64,000 bases of DNA from Portibacter marinus (GCF_021533195.1 NZ_JAJNKB010000002.1:310001-374000), one strand, 5' to 3'. Shown: positions 42,139 through 52,664, counted from the first letter of the stretch. The notes: generated by a model not told the origin, from the letters alone. Made by a program: numbers and translations.

Positions 42139-44148
42139 ATGAGCAAATTAAAAGCAATTGAAACGATCAAGATTTTACGATTCTTTATTTTACTCATGTT
42201 TGCATTGGGTGTAACTCAATGTGGATTGCCGGATTTAGGTTCTGATCCTACACTATCAGTGAGTGTGCCTGGTGATCAGATGGTCAATTTTGGAGAAGAA
42301 GTAAACCTGGAGGCGTTCGCAAATCATTCTTCCGGAGGTAATGTAACGCTTTTGTGGGAACTAATCAGTAAACCAAGTGAATCGGACATTACTCTACAAA
42401 ATGCAAATACTAACACTATCTCCTTTAAACCGGATGTTTTAGGAGAATATGTTCTACGGTTTACCGCCAACAGCGATGATGGTTTGTCAGCATTTGAAGA
42501 AGTATTACTGACGGTTATTAAAGCCCCTGTAGTGCTGACGTCAATAGATTCAGAAACTGTAATTGCGAATATCTATGATGATCCAGCGGATCCCGATTAT
42601 ATTGTAAAAGGAAATGTCACATTTAGTGCTAACGTCACTATTGAAGAAGATGTTTTCGTCATTTTTGAAGAAAATACCGGTCTTTCAGTGAGCTCCAGTG
42701 GATCACTAAAAGCCATCGGAACTCCTGATAAGCCAATCCTTTTTTCTGGCATTCAGAAAACGAAAGGTTTTTGGAAAGGGCTTAATTTCGAATCTCGTAG
42801 TCCCTTAAATGAATTAAGATTTACCACTATTGAATATGGAGGTAGTGGAGGCTTTGATGGTGCAAATGAGAAAGCCAATATAACTTTAAATGATGGGATC
42901 TTAAAGTTGAGTGATGTTCATTCCGTGAATGGTGAAGGAATGGGACTTCTAACGAGAGCGAAAGAAGACCTACTTCCTGATTTTAGAAACAATGTTTTTT
43001 CAGGTAACTCATCTGCCCTTCATGTTAATAAAACTCAATTTCATTTCCTTGATGCCAGTTCAGATTATTCAGGTAATAACGAAGACTTTGTTACTTCATG
43101 GGGTTCAAATGCACTCATTGAAAATGTAACATGGAAAGCCCTAAATGTGCCTTATCGTCTGCGGCCAGGTAGAGAGAATATAGAAAGTGACTTGATCATT
43201 GAAAAGGGCGCCAGATTTATAGGTCAAGATGGTAGTGGCCTACATATTCGAGATAATGGATCTGTAAAGGCAGTGGGAACAAGTAATGAGCCCATTATAT
43301 TCGAAGGACAAGAAAATACAGCAGGTTATTGGCTGGGGATAGAAATAGAATCTAATACAGATCGAAATGAGTTGAGATACGTCACGATTAAGGACGGAGG
43401 AAAAGGAGGTTTCGATGGGGCTAATCTCAAAGCCAATTTAATACTGGATCAAAATGCAAGATTAAAGATGACAAATTGTATACTTTCTAATAGCTTAGAT
43501 AGAGGCTTGATAGTTAGAGAGCTTAATGCTGTTCTGTCTGAATTTTCAGATAATCGAATTACAGCAAACGCCATACCTGTACAATGTTTGGTTAACCATT
43601 TTCATTATTTTGATGGTAGTTCGGATCTGACGGGAAATGCCGAAGATGTGATAATCACAACTTGGGCAAATAGTCCCACGGCACAGAATGTGACCTGGAA
43701 GAAAATGACGGTTCCCTATAAAATAACCAAAACAGATTTCATAGGTAGCGATATCACTATAGAACCAGGTGCTGAATTTGTGTTTACAGACGGTAGCGGA
43801 CTGGAAGTCTATAAAGAAGGAAGTCTAAACGCACAAGGAAGCTTAAATGATCCCATCATTTTCAGAGGGAGCGAAGACGTACACGGATATTGGATTGGTT
43901 TAAAGATTTTCTCAAAAAGTGACCATAATATGCTTACATATGTGAACATCCAAAACGGGGGATCCAAAGATCAATCATTTGGTGAAAAAGCAAATTTGAT
44001 CATATGGAGGGATGCAAGAGTTACAATCTCTAGTAGTTCGCTCTCCAAAAGTGGAGGATATGGTATTAGTGTGGGTAAGGAAGGCGTACTAAATGCGGCT
44101 GATATCACTTACGTTGACAATCTAGCTGGAGAAATATTCTATGAGTAG
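42139..44148 (+). CDS. Large lipoprotein: PKD/Ig-like domain plus threefold beta-helix modules
   Basis: A 669-residue lipoprotein (lipobox GVTQC, Cys28). Residues about 35-130 look like a PKD/Ig-like domain (VNLEAFANHSSGGNVTLLWEL). Three modules of about 185 residues follow. Each has a GSLKAIGTPDKPILFSG-type strand, a W-x-G-L/I segment (residues about 212, 397 and 584), a LRFTTIEYGGSGGFDGANEKAN-like turn in shorter form, and a beta-helix of short rungs. Secreted, probably at the cell surface. It is the first gene after the TGTTAACC-type promoter and is followed 66 bp later by the CHAT gene. No catalytic residues recognised; a ligand-binding role is inferred. Confidence 0.75.
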   Translation: MSKLKAIETIKILRFFILLMFALGVTQCGLPDLGSDPTLSVSVPGDQMVNFGEEVNLEAFANHSSGGNVTLLWELISKPSESDITLQNANTNTISFKPDVLGEYVLRFTANSDDGLSAFEEVLLTVIKAPVVLTSIDSETVIANIYDDPADPDYIVKGNVTFSANVTIEEDVFVIFEENTGLSVSSSGSLKAIGTPDKPILFSGIQKTKGFWKGLNFESRSPLNELRFTTIEYGGSGGFDGANEKANITLNDGILKLSDVHSVNGEGMGLLTRAKEDLLPDFRNNVFSGNSSALHVNKTQFHFLDASSDYSGNNEDFVTSWGSNALIENVTWKALNVPYRLRPGRENIESDLIIEKGARFIGQDGSGLHIRDNGSVKAVGTSNEPIIFEGQENTAGYWLGIEIESNTDRNELRYVTIKDGGKGGFDGANLKANLILDQNARLKMTNCILSNSLDRGLIVRELNAVLSEFSDNRITANAIPVQCLVNHFHYFDGSSDLTGNAEDVIITTWANSPTAQNVTWKKMTVPYKITKTDFIGSDITIEPGAEFVFTDGSGLEVYKEGSLNAQGSLNDPIIFRGSEDVHGYWIGLKIFSKSDHNMLTYVNIQNGGSKDQSFGEKANLIIWRDARVTISSSSLSKSGGYGISVGKEGVLNAADITYVDNLAGEIFYE

Positions 44149-44179
44149 AACTGAACATTCGATACATTTTGAATCCATG

Positions 44180-44212
44180 AATAATAGAGGTACATTTAGT
44201 ATCTCTATTATT
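44180..44212 (+). other. Hairpin abutting the CHAT gene start codon
   Basis: AATAATAGAG and CTCTATTATT form a perfect 10-bp stem around a 13-nt loop, followed by TT and the ATG at 44215. It may control translation of the CHAT protein or act as a weak terminator between the two genes. Confidence 0.55.
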
Positions 44213-44214
44213 TT

Positions 44215-47200
44215 ATGAAAATTGGCCTTAGACTCCATATTGTTTTCTTTCTTTTCGCAATAAATCATTTGCTTTTAGCACAGGAACAAGTATTCATAAC
44301 TGTATCTGACTCTATACTCATATTTGATAGCCCGTCGAAGGCGCTTTCGTCTCTACATAATGAGTTGGAACAGCATTCAATCGAAACCATTGACTTAAAA
44401 AGAAAATATTTACAAGCTTTTAAGACATATCAAAATACTTTCGACGATCAAGATTTTAAGCTACTTCATAGAGCTTTAAGTCAGCTCATTGAATCTGAAA
44501 GCATAAGCATTGATAGCAAATTATCTTACTTACATTACTTTATATCAAATTTATCTAGAACGGCTTTAAGAACCGAAGACCGGATTGAATACTGTAATTG
44601 GGCATTAGAAAAAACGAATCAGCAAACCTCACTAGATACTTTTTTTAAATTTAATTTCCTGCTTCATCGTGGCCGATCGTATTGCAATAATGCCCAATAC
44701 GAAGAAGCTCTAAAAGATTTGGAAATGGCAGAGGCATTATCTAAGGACTATAGATATTTTGATGAAAATATTAATTTGAGGATTTACTATTTTTTAGGTG
44801 TGGTCCATAAGGGCCTTCATCCAGGTCAGGTCGGGAAAGGATATGAATATTTTCAAAAGGCTGAAGAAGAATTAAATCATTTAGTTCATCCCGATACCTC
44901 AATTATCGCTCAGCTATATGGAATGCTTAGTGATATAGCGTGGCAAGTCAGAGATTTAGACCGTGGTATGAAATATGTTCAGAAGTATAAACATCTCAAT
45001 GAGGCTTTTGAAAAAAGGAATTCTATTGATCCTGAGCAAGTAATGCAAACACGTTACCACCTTTTATATAAAGAGGTCCAATTTTTACGAGAGGACCAGT
45101 ATGAAGATGCCATTGAAATAGTAAAGGAGGCGGAGCTATACTATGAGGAGTTCTCAGAAAATGATGAGATTAAACTTAGAATGGCTTCGATTTATAATTT
45201 GACGGGTGAAAAATTCATCAGAACTCTTCCAGCCAGGTCAATTCCATACTATCAAAAAGCCATATCCGTTTTAAACAATCCTAGTTCTTCATATCACTTA
45301 CAATATTTATTTAATTTAGGTAAAGCGAGTGTTTATTCAGGCCAGGAAGAAGAAGCTCTACTCTATATAAATGAATTAATTGAAAAAGGAAGTGAAGTGG
45401 ATGACAACCGACTTCCTTTTTTTCTATTTCTAAAATCGTTAGCCTATATTAGGTTAAATGATTTTGATTCGGCGTTATCGATCACCAAGGAGGTCATCAA
45501 AGACCTTGACCCTAAAAATGAAATCGATCTGGTCTTACATAAAGGTCTAAGTGATTTTCAACCTTCCAGTGCACCTATTGTAAATATCAATCTTCTTTCG
45601 AGAATGGCCATGGAATTTTACAATGGCTTTAAAAACAACGAGTCAGCATTGTCAATAGCCAATGCACTGTATCAACTGGGAATTCATGAGTACAGTCGAT
45701 CCATTAAAGCAGCGAAGGTTACACCCTATACTAAAACCATGTATGAACAATTAGTCGGTGGCATTCTAAGTACTAAAGCACAATTGAAAGAAGGTGACTT
45801 GAAAATCGAAGATCTTATAGCCTTTTCGGAAAATACGAATCATAAATATCTTTGGACCAATCACAAGCTCAATCACAGTCAGGAGACGTTTTTTGACAAA
45901 AAATTAGTTGCCAGGGAATCAAGTCTGAGAGAGGAATTGCTTGAGTTGAAGCAAAAGATTTTATCGGATTCAAGTCAATTGGTTCATTCCGATATTTTCG
46001 AAATAGAAATGGAAATTGAAAAAATTGAAAGGCAAAAAAGAAATTCCAATTCATCTTACTATTTATTTGAAGAAGCAGAATTTTCAATGGATGATTTGAC
46101 CAGTAGACTTAAACATCAGGATCAAATTTTCAAATATGAAAATATCCTGGATTCCACTTATCTTTTCATCATTTCTAAGGACTACCGAAAGGTAATCTCG
46201 CTGGCTGCCAAAGACAGCCTGGAATTGCAAGTGGCTGGCTTTTTGCAATTATTAAATGATCCTCATTCTGATTTGCCAGATCTAAAATCACAGAGTACAG
46301 ATCTATGTAACTTGCTTTTTCCTGAATGGCCAGTAACGAAAAAATTGTTGATCAAAGCGGATGGCATTTTGCAGTTTTTACCTTTTGAAGTTTTGATGAA
46401 AAATGGAGACTATCTTTTAGCTCATTACGACATTAGCTATTTAAGTGCATTGGCATTTTACGAGACCATGAGTAATTCGAAAGAGGTTGCAAATGCATTG
46501 TTCGTTGCACCCAGTTATTCGAAATCAGTTTCTAATGAGCAGGAGGCCTTAAGGCAAAAAGCTTATGATCTTTCAGGAGCTAAAAATGAAGTAGATAGGA
46601 TAGGAAAATTGATTAAAGGTCGGGTACTGAAAGGAAAAGAGGCCAGCAAGTCCTCTTTTATGGAAGTAGCTGATAACTTTGATCTGCTACATTTTTCCAT
46701 GCATTCTAATTTAAATGACTATGATCCTGAATTGATTAATCTTGTATTTCATGGCGCAGACGAGGACAATAGGCTTTACCTCAACGAGCTCTATGGGATG
46801 AGATTACAAGCTAAAATGGCAGTGCTTTCGGCGTGTAATACAGGAGTCGGTAAAGTTGAATTAGGTGAAGGACTAGTATCACTGGACCGTGCATTTGCAT
46901 TTGCTGGAGTCCCTAGTGTGGTTGCAACACTTTGGCCTGCTCCTGATCAATCGACAAGTGATATCATGTTTCATTTCTACCAAAAACTGAAAGAAGGTAA
47001 CAGCAAGTCAGCAGCATTAAGTGCATCAAAGTTTCATCATTTGCAGATGCAAGCAGGAACTGCTTTTGAGCACCCCTTCTATTGGGCTGGAGTAGTTCTT
47101 TATGGTGATACTTCATCCTTGATCTTTGGTGAAAAGCAAAACCTCTCCCTGACCAGTGTATTTATTTTCGGTTCATTACTTCTTTTAGGGTTATTGTTCC

Positions 47201-47226
47201 TTTTCAGGAACAAAATCCTAAGCTAA
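44215..47226 (+). CDS. TPR-CHAT caspase-like protease protein, membrane-anchored
   Basis: A 1003-residue protein. A signal peptide (residues 1-22, ending LLLAQ) precedes a long alpha-helical TPR region (about 90-520). Then comes a linker with coiled-coil character (about 560-620) and a C-terminal CHAT domain (about 690-965). The catalytic dyad of the caspase-like fold is present: His830 in LLHFSMHSNL and Cys874 in VLSACNTGVGK. The family signature GEGLVSLDRAFAFAGVPSVVATLWP follows. A final membrane helix (about 973-996) with a short basic tail would anchor it with the CHAT domain on the periplasmic side. CHAT proteins are proteases in several peptide-activated defence and regulatory systems. 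The partner lipoprotein and divergent ECF/TPR operon suggest a regulated envelope system; the substrate is unknown. Confidence 0.88.
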   Translation: MKIGLRLHIVFFLFAINHLLLAQEQVFITVSDSILIFDSPSKALSSLHNELEQHSIETIDLKRKYLQAFKTYQNTFDDQDFKLLHRALSQLIESESISIDSKLSYLHYFISNLSRTALRTEDRIEYCNWALEKTNQQTSLDTFFKFNFLLHRGRSYCNNAQYEEALKDLEMAEALSKDYRYFDENINLRIYYFLGVVHKGLHPGQVGKGYEYFQKAEEELNHLVHPDTSIIAQLYGMLSDIAWQVRDLDRGMKYVQKYKHLNEAFEKRNSIDPEQVMQTRYHLLYKEVQFLREDQYEDAIEIVKEAELYYEEFSENDEIKLRMASIYNLTGEKFIRTLPARSIPYYQKAISVLNNPSSSYHLQYLFNLGKASVYSGQEEEALLYINELIEKGSEVDDNRLPFFLFLKSLAYIRLNDFDSALSITKEVIKDLDPKNEIDLVLHKGLSDFQPSSAPIVNINLLSRMAMEFYNGFKNNESALSIANALYQLGIHEYSRSIKAAKVTPYTKTMYEQLVGGILSTKAQLKEGDLKIEDLIAFSENTNHKYLWTNHKLNHSQETFFDKKLVARESSLREELLELKQKILSDSSQLVHSDIFEIEMEIEKIERQKRNSNSSYYLFEEAEFSMDDLTSRLKHQDQIFKYENILDSTYLFIISKDYRKVISLAAKDSLELQVAGFLQLLNDPHSDLPDLKSQSTDLCNLLFPEWPVTKKLLIKADGILQFLPFEVLMKNGDYLLAHYDISYLSALAFYETMSNSKEVANALFVAPSYSKSVSNEQEALRQKAYDLSGAKNEVDRIGKLIKGRVLKGKEASKSSFMEVADNFDLLHFSMHSNLNDYDPELINLVFHGADEDNRLYLNELYGMRLQAKMAVLSACNTGVGKVELGEGLVSLDRAFAFAGVPSVVATLWPAPDQSTSDIMFHFYQKLKEGNSKSAALSASKFHHLQMQAGTAFEHPFYWAGVVLYGDTSSLIFGEKQNLSLTSVFIFGSLLLLGLLFLFRNKILS

Positions 47227-47283
47227 ATAGCATGATCAAGCAGTAGATTCATATTAATATGATTAGAAAAAAAATTTTGCAGC

Positions 47284-48024
47284 ATGAAAAGTGAGAAGAA
47301 AATTGAAGTTGAAAAACTAGACTTACCTTTTATTGATCCTGACGAAAAGATGGAGTTTATAAAAGTGGATTGTCCCTCCTGCTCAGCGAAGGTCCAGGCA
47401 GAAAACATTGACCTTCAATCCCGGATAGGTAAGTGTGTTCAATGTAATGCTTTGTTTTCTGTCGATAAAGATTTAATGCATTTACAGACAAATGTGAAGG
47501 AGCGGGAAAAGGTCAAAAGGCCTGAAGGAGTCGAAATATTCTATTTTAAAGATGAAATGGAAATAGAAACCATCCAGCCACTACCGGTGCTTCAAATTAT
47601 CAATCTATCCCTTACTCCTTTCATGCTTATTTTTTCACTGCTTCTTTACTTCTTGAAAGATGTGGAAAACGCAATCTATGTTGCTGTTTTTTCAGCTGTA
47701 TTAGTGGCCATAGGAATGTATGTGGTATTAAGACGGAAGCATCATAAAATTTACATTAATGTTAATGAGCATGAAGTATCCATTCAAAGACGACCGAGAC
47801 ATATGGTAAAAGATATGAAATTTGATCGGAATGAAATTGAACAAGTTTATGTCAAACAAACCACTGATGGAATGGCGCTATGTTTTATAGTCAATGGTCA
47901 GGATGGTCAGAAGCATCATCAGGTGCTCACCAGAATCAGGGATATCAGTCACGCGAAATATATGGAGCAGGAAATCGAACGCTACCTAGGCATCAGAGAC
48001 AAGGTGGTACATGGAGAGTTATAG
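47284..48024 (+). CDS. Zinc-ribbon membrane protein, hypothetical
   Basis: A 246-residue protein with an N-terminal zinc ribbon (CPSC near residue 31 and CVQC near residue 52). It has two adjacent membrane helices (about residues 105-122 and 127-146) and a C-terminal soluble beta-rich domain (KIYINVNEHEVSIQRRP, NEIEQVYVKQT). The pattern resembles bacterial membrane proteins with a PH-like C-terminal domain. No enzymatic motif. It stands 57 bp after the CHAT gene on the same strand and may share its transcript. The sequence TTTTGCAGC directly precedes its ATG. Confidence 0.65.
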   Translation: MKSEKKIEVEKLDLPFIDPDEKMEFIKVDCPSCSAKVQAENIDLQSRIGKCVQCNALFSVDKDLMHLQTNVKEREKVKRPEGVEIFYFKDEMEIETIQPLPVLQIINLSLTPFMLIFSLLLYFLKDVENAIYVAVFSAVLVAIGMYVVLRRKHHKIYINVNEHEVSIQRRPRHMVKDMKFDRNEIEQVYVKQTTDGMALCFIVNGQDGQKHHQVLTRIRDISHAKYMEQEIERYLGIRDKVVHGEL

Positions 48025-48028
48025 ACGA

Positions 48029-48997
48029 TTAGGCCTGTAAACTCAAATCCGCAAATGCGATAGCCGTGATGGCCTCTACGACCACTGGCGCCCTTAATGC
48101 AATACAGACATCATGTCTACCCACAATGACCAAATCCTCCACTTCACCAGACTCAAGATTGACGGTTTTTTGCGCTTTATGAATAGAAGAGGTAGGTTTT
48201 ATGGCTACTCGGAAATAGAAATCATTTCCATTGGTGATCCCGCCATTGATCCCAGCAGCATTGTTGGTTTCAGTGGTTCCGGTCTCATCAATGAAATTAT
48301 CATTGTGCTCAATACCCGTCATTTTTGCTGCCGCAAAGCCAGAACCAAATTCTACCCCTTTAGTGGCAGGAATTGCAAATACCAGGTGGGCCACAATAGA
48401 TTCCACAGAGTCGAAAAAGGGTTCACCCAGACCGATAGGAATATTGCTGGCAGTGGATTGAATAATACCACCAATTGAATTTTGTTCCTGAATGGCTTGG
48501 TCAATGGCTTGGTCGATATCTGAAAGCCCACCTGCTTCGATGAGCTCCGCATGATATTTAATTTCTGGCGTAATCTTCTTTGCAATAACACCAGCTGCAA
48601 CCAGTCCCAGTGTCAATCGGCCAGAAAAATGTCCGCCCCCTCGATAATCTTGAAAACCCTTGAATTTTTTATGAGCCACAAAATCGGAATGACCGGGGCG
48701 TGGTTGTTTCACTAGATTAGAGTAGTCTTTTGATCGTGTATTTTGATTTTCAAAAAAAATCATCAGGGGAGCGCCTGTCGTATGACCATTAAAAACACCA
48801 CTTTTAAGATGCGGCATATCTTTTTCTACTCTTGGAGTGGTTCCTTTCGCTCCTGCTTGTCTGCGCTTAAGGTCAGGTAAAAAGTCTTCCACGCTGATGG
48901 GGATTCCAGGTGGCACTCCGTCCAATAAAATACCACATCCTTCTCCATGAGATTCACCAAAAATTTCTAATCTAAATATTCTTCCGAAACTGTTCAT
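48029..48997 (-). CDS. aroC: Chorismate synthase
   Basis: A 322-residue FMN-dependent enzyme that makes chorismate from EPSP, the last shikimate step. Signatures: FGESHGEGCGILLDGVPPG, RRQAGAKGTTPRVEKD, HSDFVAHKKFKGFQDYRGGGHFSGR and NAAGINGGITNG. It is somewhat shorter than many homologs because the C-terminal tail after GRHDVCIALRAPVVVEA is brief. It lies 92 bp downstream of the trp-linked DAHP synthase on the same strand, so it may be co-transcribed or have its own promoter. Confidence 0.95.
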   Translation of the reverse strand: MNSFGRIFRLEIFGESHGEGCGILLDGVPPGIPISVEDFLPDLKRRQAGAKGTTPRVEKDMPHLKSGVFNGHTTGAPLMIFFENQNTRSKDYSNLVKQPRPGHSDFVAHKKFKGFQDYRGGGHFSGRLTLGLVAAGVIAKKITPEIKYHAELIEAGGLSDIDQAIDQAIQEQNSIGGIIQSTASNIPIGLGEPFFDSVESIVAHLVFAIPATKGVEFGSGFAAAKMTGIEHNDNFIDETGTTETNNAAGINGGITNGNDFYFRVAIKPTSSIHKAQKTVNLESGEVEDLVIVGRHDVCIALRAPVVVEAITAIAFADLSLQA

Positions 48998-49089
48998 CTT
49001 TAACTTTGAATTCTAGAATCAATAAATTGTAAGATCTTAATTATGTCAATGGGTGAAAATTTTTATTTCACTAAAGCCCACAGAGCAAA

Positions 49090-50103
49090 CTACACCAATT
49101 CTCCCCTCAATTTTATCGTCTTGCGCACATTCTCATACAATGCCTCCGCTTCACGATAACTCAACGTCTGTTGGCCATCAGAAAAAGCTTTTTCCGGACT
49201 TTCATGTACTTCTACTATGAGTGCATCCGCTCCTGCCATGACCGATGCAAGCGCAATCTGAGGTACAAAGCGCCGTACTCCGATCCCGTGCGAAGGATCA
49301 GCCACTACAGGCAAATGCGTTTTCTCTTTCAACATTGCAATTGCGTTAAGGTCCATCGTATTTCTATAAGCACCCTCATAAGTCCTAATTCCTCTTTCAC
49401 AAAGCATAATTCGTTCGTTGCCATTTGAAAAAATATACTCAGCAGCTTGTAATAGCTCATTCATCGTTCCACTTATTCCTCTTTTAAGTAAAATTGGTTT
49501 ATCCACTTTACCCAATTCATCAAGAAGATTAAAATTTTGTGAATTACGCGCACCAACCTGAAAAATATCAATGTAATCATGCATTGGCTCAATTTGTGAA
49601 ACCTGCATGACTTCTGTCACAATTTTGATTCCATGTTCCCGACAGGTTTGGTACCACAATTTGAGTCCCTCAATACCTAAACCCCGAAAACTGTATGGTG
49701 AACTCCTTGGCTTATACACGCCACCTCGCATAATTTTAATTCCATTATTGACCAGGTGTTTTACTGTTGATTCTATTTGCTCTTCTGATTCAATGGAACA
49801 CGGGCCTGCCATCATCTGGAAGTGACCATCCCCAATAAACAAGTCTTCACCAATCTTCACTTTTGTTTCACCTACTTTCCACTTCGCCGAAACTAATTTA
49901 TAGGCGTCAGACACTCTGTGAATATCCTTAATACCTTCCATTGACCCAATTCGACGAATATCAAACTGTTTTTTCCCAATGGCGATAATGTATTTACCAA
50001 ACTGCGTCTCAATATCAGTCCCTTCATATCCAATAGCCTGAACTTCAGATTTTATTCGATCCAGTTGAGCTTCTTCACAATCTGCTGCAATTTGTATAAT
50101 CAT
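49090..50103 (-). CDS. aroF: DAHP synthase, type I-beta with N-terminal ferredoxin-like domain
   Basis: A 337-residue 3-deoxy-7-phosphoheptulonate synthase. Residues 1-70 form a small ferredoxin-like regulatory domain (QIAADCEEAQLDRIK), as in the Thermotoga enzyme. The barrel follows with MMAGPCSIESEEQ, GGVYKPRSSPYSFRGLG, ILLKRGISGTM and VVADPSHGIG. It is a second, structurally different entry enzyme besides the DAHP synthase-chorismate mutase fusion. Its start overlaps the trpA stop (ATGA), so it is the last gene of the trp operon and should follow tryptophan control. Confidence 0.95.
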   Translation of the reverse strand: MIIQIAADCEEAQLDRIKSEVQAIGYEGTDIETQFGKYIIAIGKKQFDIRRIGSMEGIKDIHRVSDAYKLVSAKWKVGETKVKIGEDLFIGDGHFQMMAGPCSIESEEQIESTVKHLVNNGIKIMRGGVYKPRSSPYSFRGLGIEGLKLWYQTCREHGIKIVTEVMQVSQIEPMHDYIDIFQVGARNSQNFNLLDELGKVDKPILLKRGISGTMNELLQAAEYIFSNGNERIMLCERGIRTYEGAYRNTMDLNAIAMLKEKTHLPVVADPSHGIGVRRFVPQIALASVMAGADALIVEVHESPEKAFSDGQQTLSYREAEALYENVRKTIKLRGELV

Positions 50104-50879
50104 GATCTTATGCTTTTAATAAATTCTTCAACTTTACTTTCAATGCTTCCTTCCTGACTTATGGCTTTGATAAATGCGCTGCCAATGATGGCACCATTTG
50201 CCCTCCGGCATGCCTGTTCGAATGTTTCTTTACTGGAGATACCAAAACCTATCATCTTCGGTTTTTTGAGTCCCATAGATTCAATTCTTCCGAAATAATC
50301 TAATTGAGCTTTACTAATTCCAGATTTAGCCCCTGTTATTGCATTGCTGGAAACTTGGTACAAAAATGGATGACTAAGCCGATCTGCCTCTTTTATTCTG
50401 GCTTCGCCACTCTGTGGACTAATCAGAAAGCTCATCCCCAGGTTGTAATCATCAAAGATAGCCTTGTGCTCCTCTTCATAAACATCCATGGGCAAGTCTG
50501 GTATGATTAGTGAATCAATACCCGCATCAATACATGCTTTACAAAATTTTTCCAGCCCATACTGCATCAATTGGTTCAAATAGCCCATATAGACAAAAGG
50601 CATGCTTACTTCTTTTCTGGCTTCCTTGATCTGAGCAAATAGCGTATTTAAATTCATGCCATTTGAAATAGCCTTTTGGCTACTTTGCTGAATGGTCGTT
50701 CCATCTGCTAAAGGATCAGAGTAAGGCATGCCGATTTCTACAAAATCTACTCCATTGGCTTCCAAAGCCTTTAATATAGGCACCGTATCGTTTAAGTTTG
50801 GAAATCCAGCCGTCATGTAGATGCTCAATAGCTTATCGCCCGAATGAAAAAGTTCTTCAAATTTACTTTGCATAATCAT
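50100..50879 (-). CDS. trpA: Tryptophan synthase alpha subunit
   Basis: A 259-residue alpha subunit that cleaves indole-3-glycerol phosphate to indole and glyceraldehyde 3-phosphate and passes indole to TrpB. The catalytic Glu and Asp are in [18 protein letters not shown]; the phosphate-binding loop is near [10 protein letters not shown]. Two starts (50879 or 50873) are possible; it overlaps trpB by 17 nt. Confidence 0.95.
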   Translation of the reverse strand: MIMQSKFEELFHSGDKLLSIYMTAGFPNLNDTVPILKALEANGVDFVEIGMPYSDPLADGTTIQQSSQKAISNGMNLNTLFAQIKEARKEVSMPFVYMGYLNQLMQYGLEKFCKACIDAGIDSLIIPDLPMDVYEEEHKAIFDDYNLGMSFLISPQSGEARIKEADRLSHPFLYQVSSNAITGAKSGISKAQLDYFGRIESMGLKKPKMIGFGISSKETFEQACRRANGAIIGSAFIKAISQEGSIESKVEEFIKSIRS

Positions 50880-52053
50880 CCATATATTTCATGAAGGTAT
50901 CCAGATCCTTGTCACCTCTTCCCGAGAGATTCAAAACTACGATGTCCTCTTTACCAAAGTCGTATTTCTCCAAAATGGTAAGGGCATGAGCTGATTCAAG
51001 AGCAGGGATTATGCCTTCGGTTCGGCTTAGCATAAATGAGGCATCTAATGATTCTCGATCTGTAACAGGAAATGAACGCGCCCTTCCGGTCTTAATCAGA
51101 TGAGCATGCAATGGACCAATCCCAGGATAATCCAGCCCTGCTGAAATCGAATGTGGCTCAACGATCTGACCATCCTCCGTTTGCATCAACAGTGTACGAC
51201 TTCCATGTATGATCCCTTCTGTACCCAAAACCGAGGTAGCTGCTGACTTATCAGTATCAATTCCATGACCGGCTGCTTCTGCCATAAATAATTGCACCCT
51301 TTGATCATCTAAATAATGATAGAAAGTTCCCGCTGCATTGCTGCCTCCTCCGACACAGGCCAACAAGTAATCAGGGTAATCCCGACCAATTTGCTCTTGA
51401 AGTTGTTTTTTAATTTCTTCAGAAATGACCGCTTGAAAACGAGCAACCATGTCAGGGTAGGGATGGGGGCCTACTACAGAACCAATGATATAAAAAGTAT
51501 CCTCCGGATTTCCGATCCAGTCTCTGATGGCCTCATTAGTGGCATCTTTAAGCGTCTTACTTCCAGATGTTGCAGGTCTCACTTCTGCTCCCAACATTTT
51601 CATTCTTGCAACATTGGGAGCCTGTCTGGCAATGTCTACCTCACCCATGTAAACAATACACTGAAGTCCTTTCAATGCACAAACCGTTGCTGTTGCCACG
51701 CCATGTTGGCCAGCCCCTGTTTCGGCTATAATACGCTTCTTACCCATCCTCTCAGCTAGTAATATTTGGCCGATGGTATTGTTGACTTTGTGTGCTCCCG
51801 TATGGTTCAGATCCTCTCGCTTTAAGTAAATCTGAGTTTTATATTTTTCTGATAATTTTTTAGCAAAATACAATGGAGTAGGACGACCGACATAATGCTT
51901 AAGCAAGTCATCAAATTCTTTTTTGAATTCCTTTGTAGATGAAATTTGCAGGTACTTCTGCCTGAGTTCTTCCACATTTGGGAAAAGCATTTCAGGTATA
52001 AATGCACCTCCAAAATCACCATAAAAACCTTTTTCGTTTACTGCGTACTGCAT
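50863..52053 (-). CDS. trpB: Tryptophan synthase beta subunit
   Basis: A 396-residue PLP enzyme joining indole and serine to give tryptophan. N-terminal [11 protein letters not shown], the PLP lysine in [14 protein letters not shown], the catalytic Glu in [11 protein letters not shown], and the PLP phosphate loop [10 protein letters not shown] are all present. Its start lies inside the end of trpF (16-nt overlap). Confidence 0.97.
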   Translation of the reverse strand: MQYAVNEKGFYGDFGGAFIPEMLFPNVEELRQKYLQISSTKEFKKEFDDLLKHYVGRPTPLYFAKKLSEKYKTQIYLKREDLNHTGAHKVNNTIGQILLAERMGKKRIIAETGAGQHGVATATVCALKGLQCIVYMGEVDIARQAPNVARMKMLGAEVRPATSGSKTLKDATNEAIRDWIGNPEDTFYIIGSVVGPHPYPDMVARFQAVISEEIKKQLQEQIGRDYPDYLLACVGGGSNAAGTFYHYLDDQRVQLFMAEAAGHGIDTDKSAATSVLGTEGIIHGSRTLLMQTEDGQIVEPHSISAGLDYPGIGPLHAHLIKTGRARSFPVTDRESLDASFMLSRTEGIIPALESAHALTILEKYDFGKEDIVVLNLSGRGDKDLDTFMKYMDDYAK

Positions 52054-52664
52054 TTGAGATAGCTTGTAAATGTTTTAATTTTATCAATGTTCTTAAGCCC
52101 GGGCTCGATTTCAAACCCACTGTTGATATCGATACCCACAAATTTAGGATGGGCAAATGCCAGTATTTTATCCACATCGTCCGGACCTATACCCCCACTT
52201 ATTAGAAAGGGCGTTTCATATTTATAATCTTTGAGTATATTCCAATTGTATTGAATGCCATTACCCCCTCTCTCGGCACCTTTCGCATCAAATAAAAGGT
52301 AATCGCAATTTTGGTAAGCGATGGTAGTGTCGAACGAAAAAACGGTATCAACATTGAATGCTTTAATGACCTTGGCTAGCTTCATCATTTCGGCACAATA
52401 TTTAGGATCCTCATCTCCATGAAGTTGTACGTAGTCGAGGTTATACGTTATTACCGTATTTTTTGCAAAATCAAGATCTGCATTGACAAAAACACCGACT
52501 TTTTTTACATCTCGAGGTACTGCTCCTAGTATCAGGTCTCTTTTTTCTATGTCAATGTATCTTTTAGATTGATCATAAAATATGAAACCCATCATACGTA
52601 TGCCGGCATCGTACAATTGGAGAATATTCTCCTGGTTTCGCATTCCACATACCTTTATTTTCAT
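52038..52664 (-). CDS. trpF: Phosphoribosylanthranilate isomerase
   Basis: A 208-residue TIM-barrel enzyme converting PRA to Cd[13 protein letters not shown] at the N-terminus supplies the catalytic Cys; [15 protein letters not shown] and [12 protein letters not shown] follow. It sits between trpC (54 bp upstream) and trpB (overlapping). Confidence 0.95.
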   Translation of the reverse strand: MKIKVCGMRNQENILQLYDAGIRMMGFIFYDQSKRYIDIEKRDLILGAVPRDVKKVGVFVNADLDFAKNTVITYNLDYVQLHGDEDPKYCAEMMKLAKVIKAFNVDTVFSFDTTIAYQNCDYLLFDAKGAERGGNGIQYNWNILKDYKYETPFLISGGIGPDDVDKILAFAHPKFVGIDINSGFEIEPGLKNIDKIKTFTSYLKCSTQ

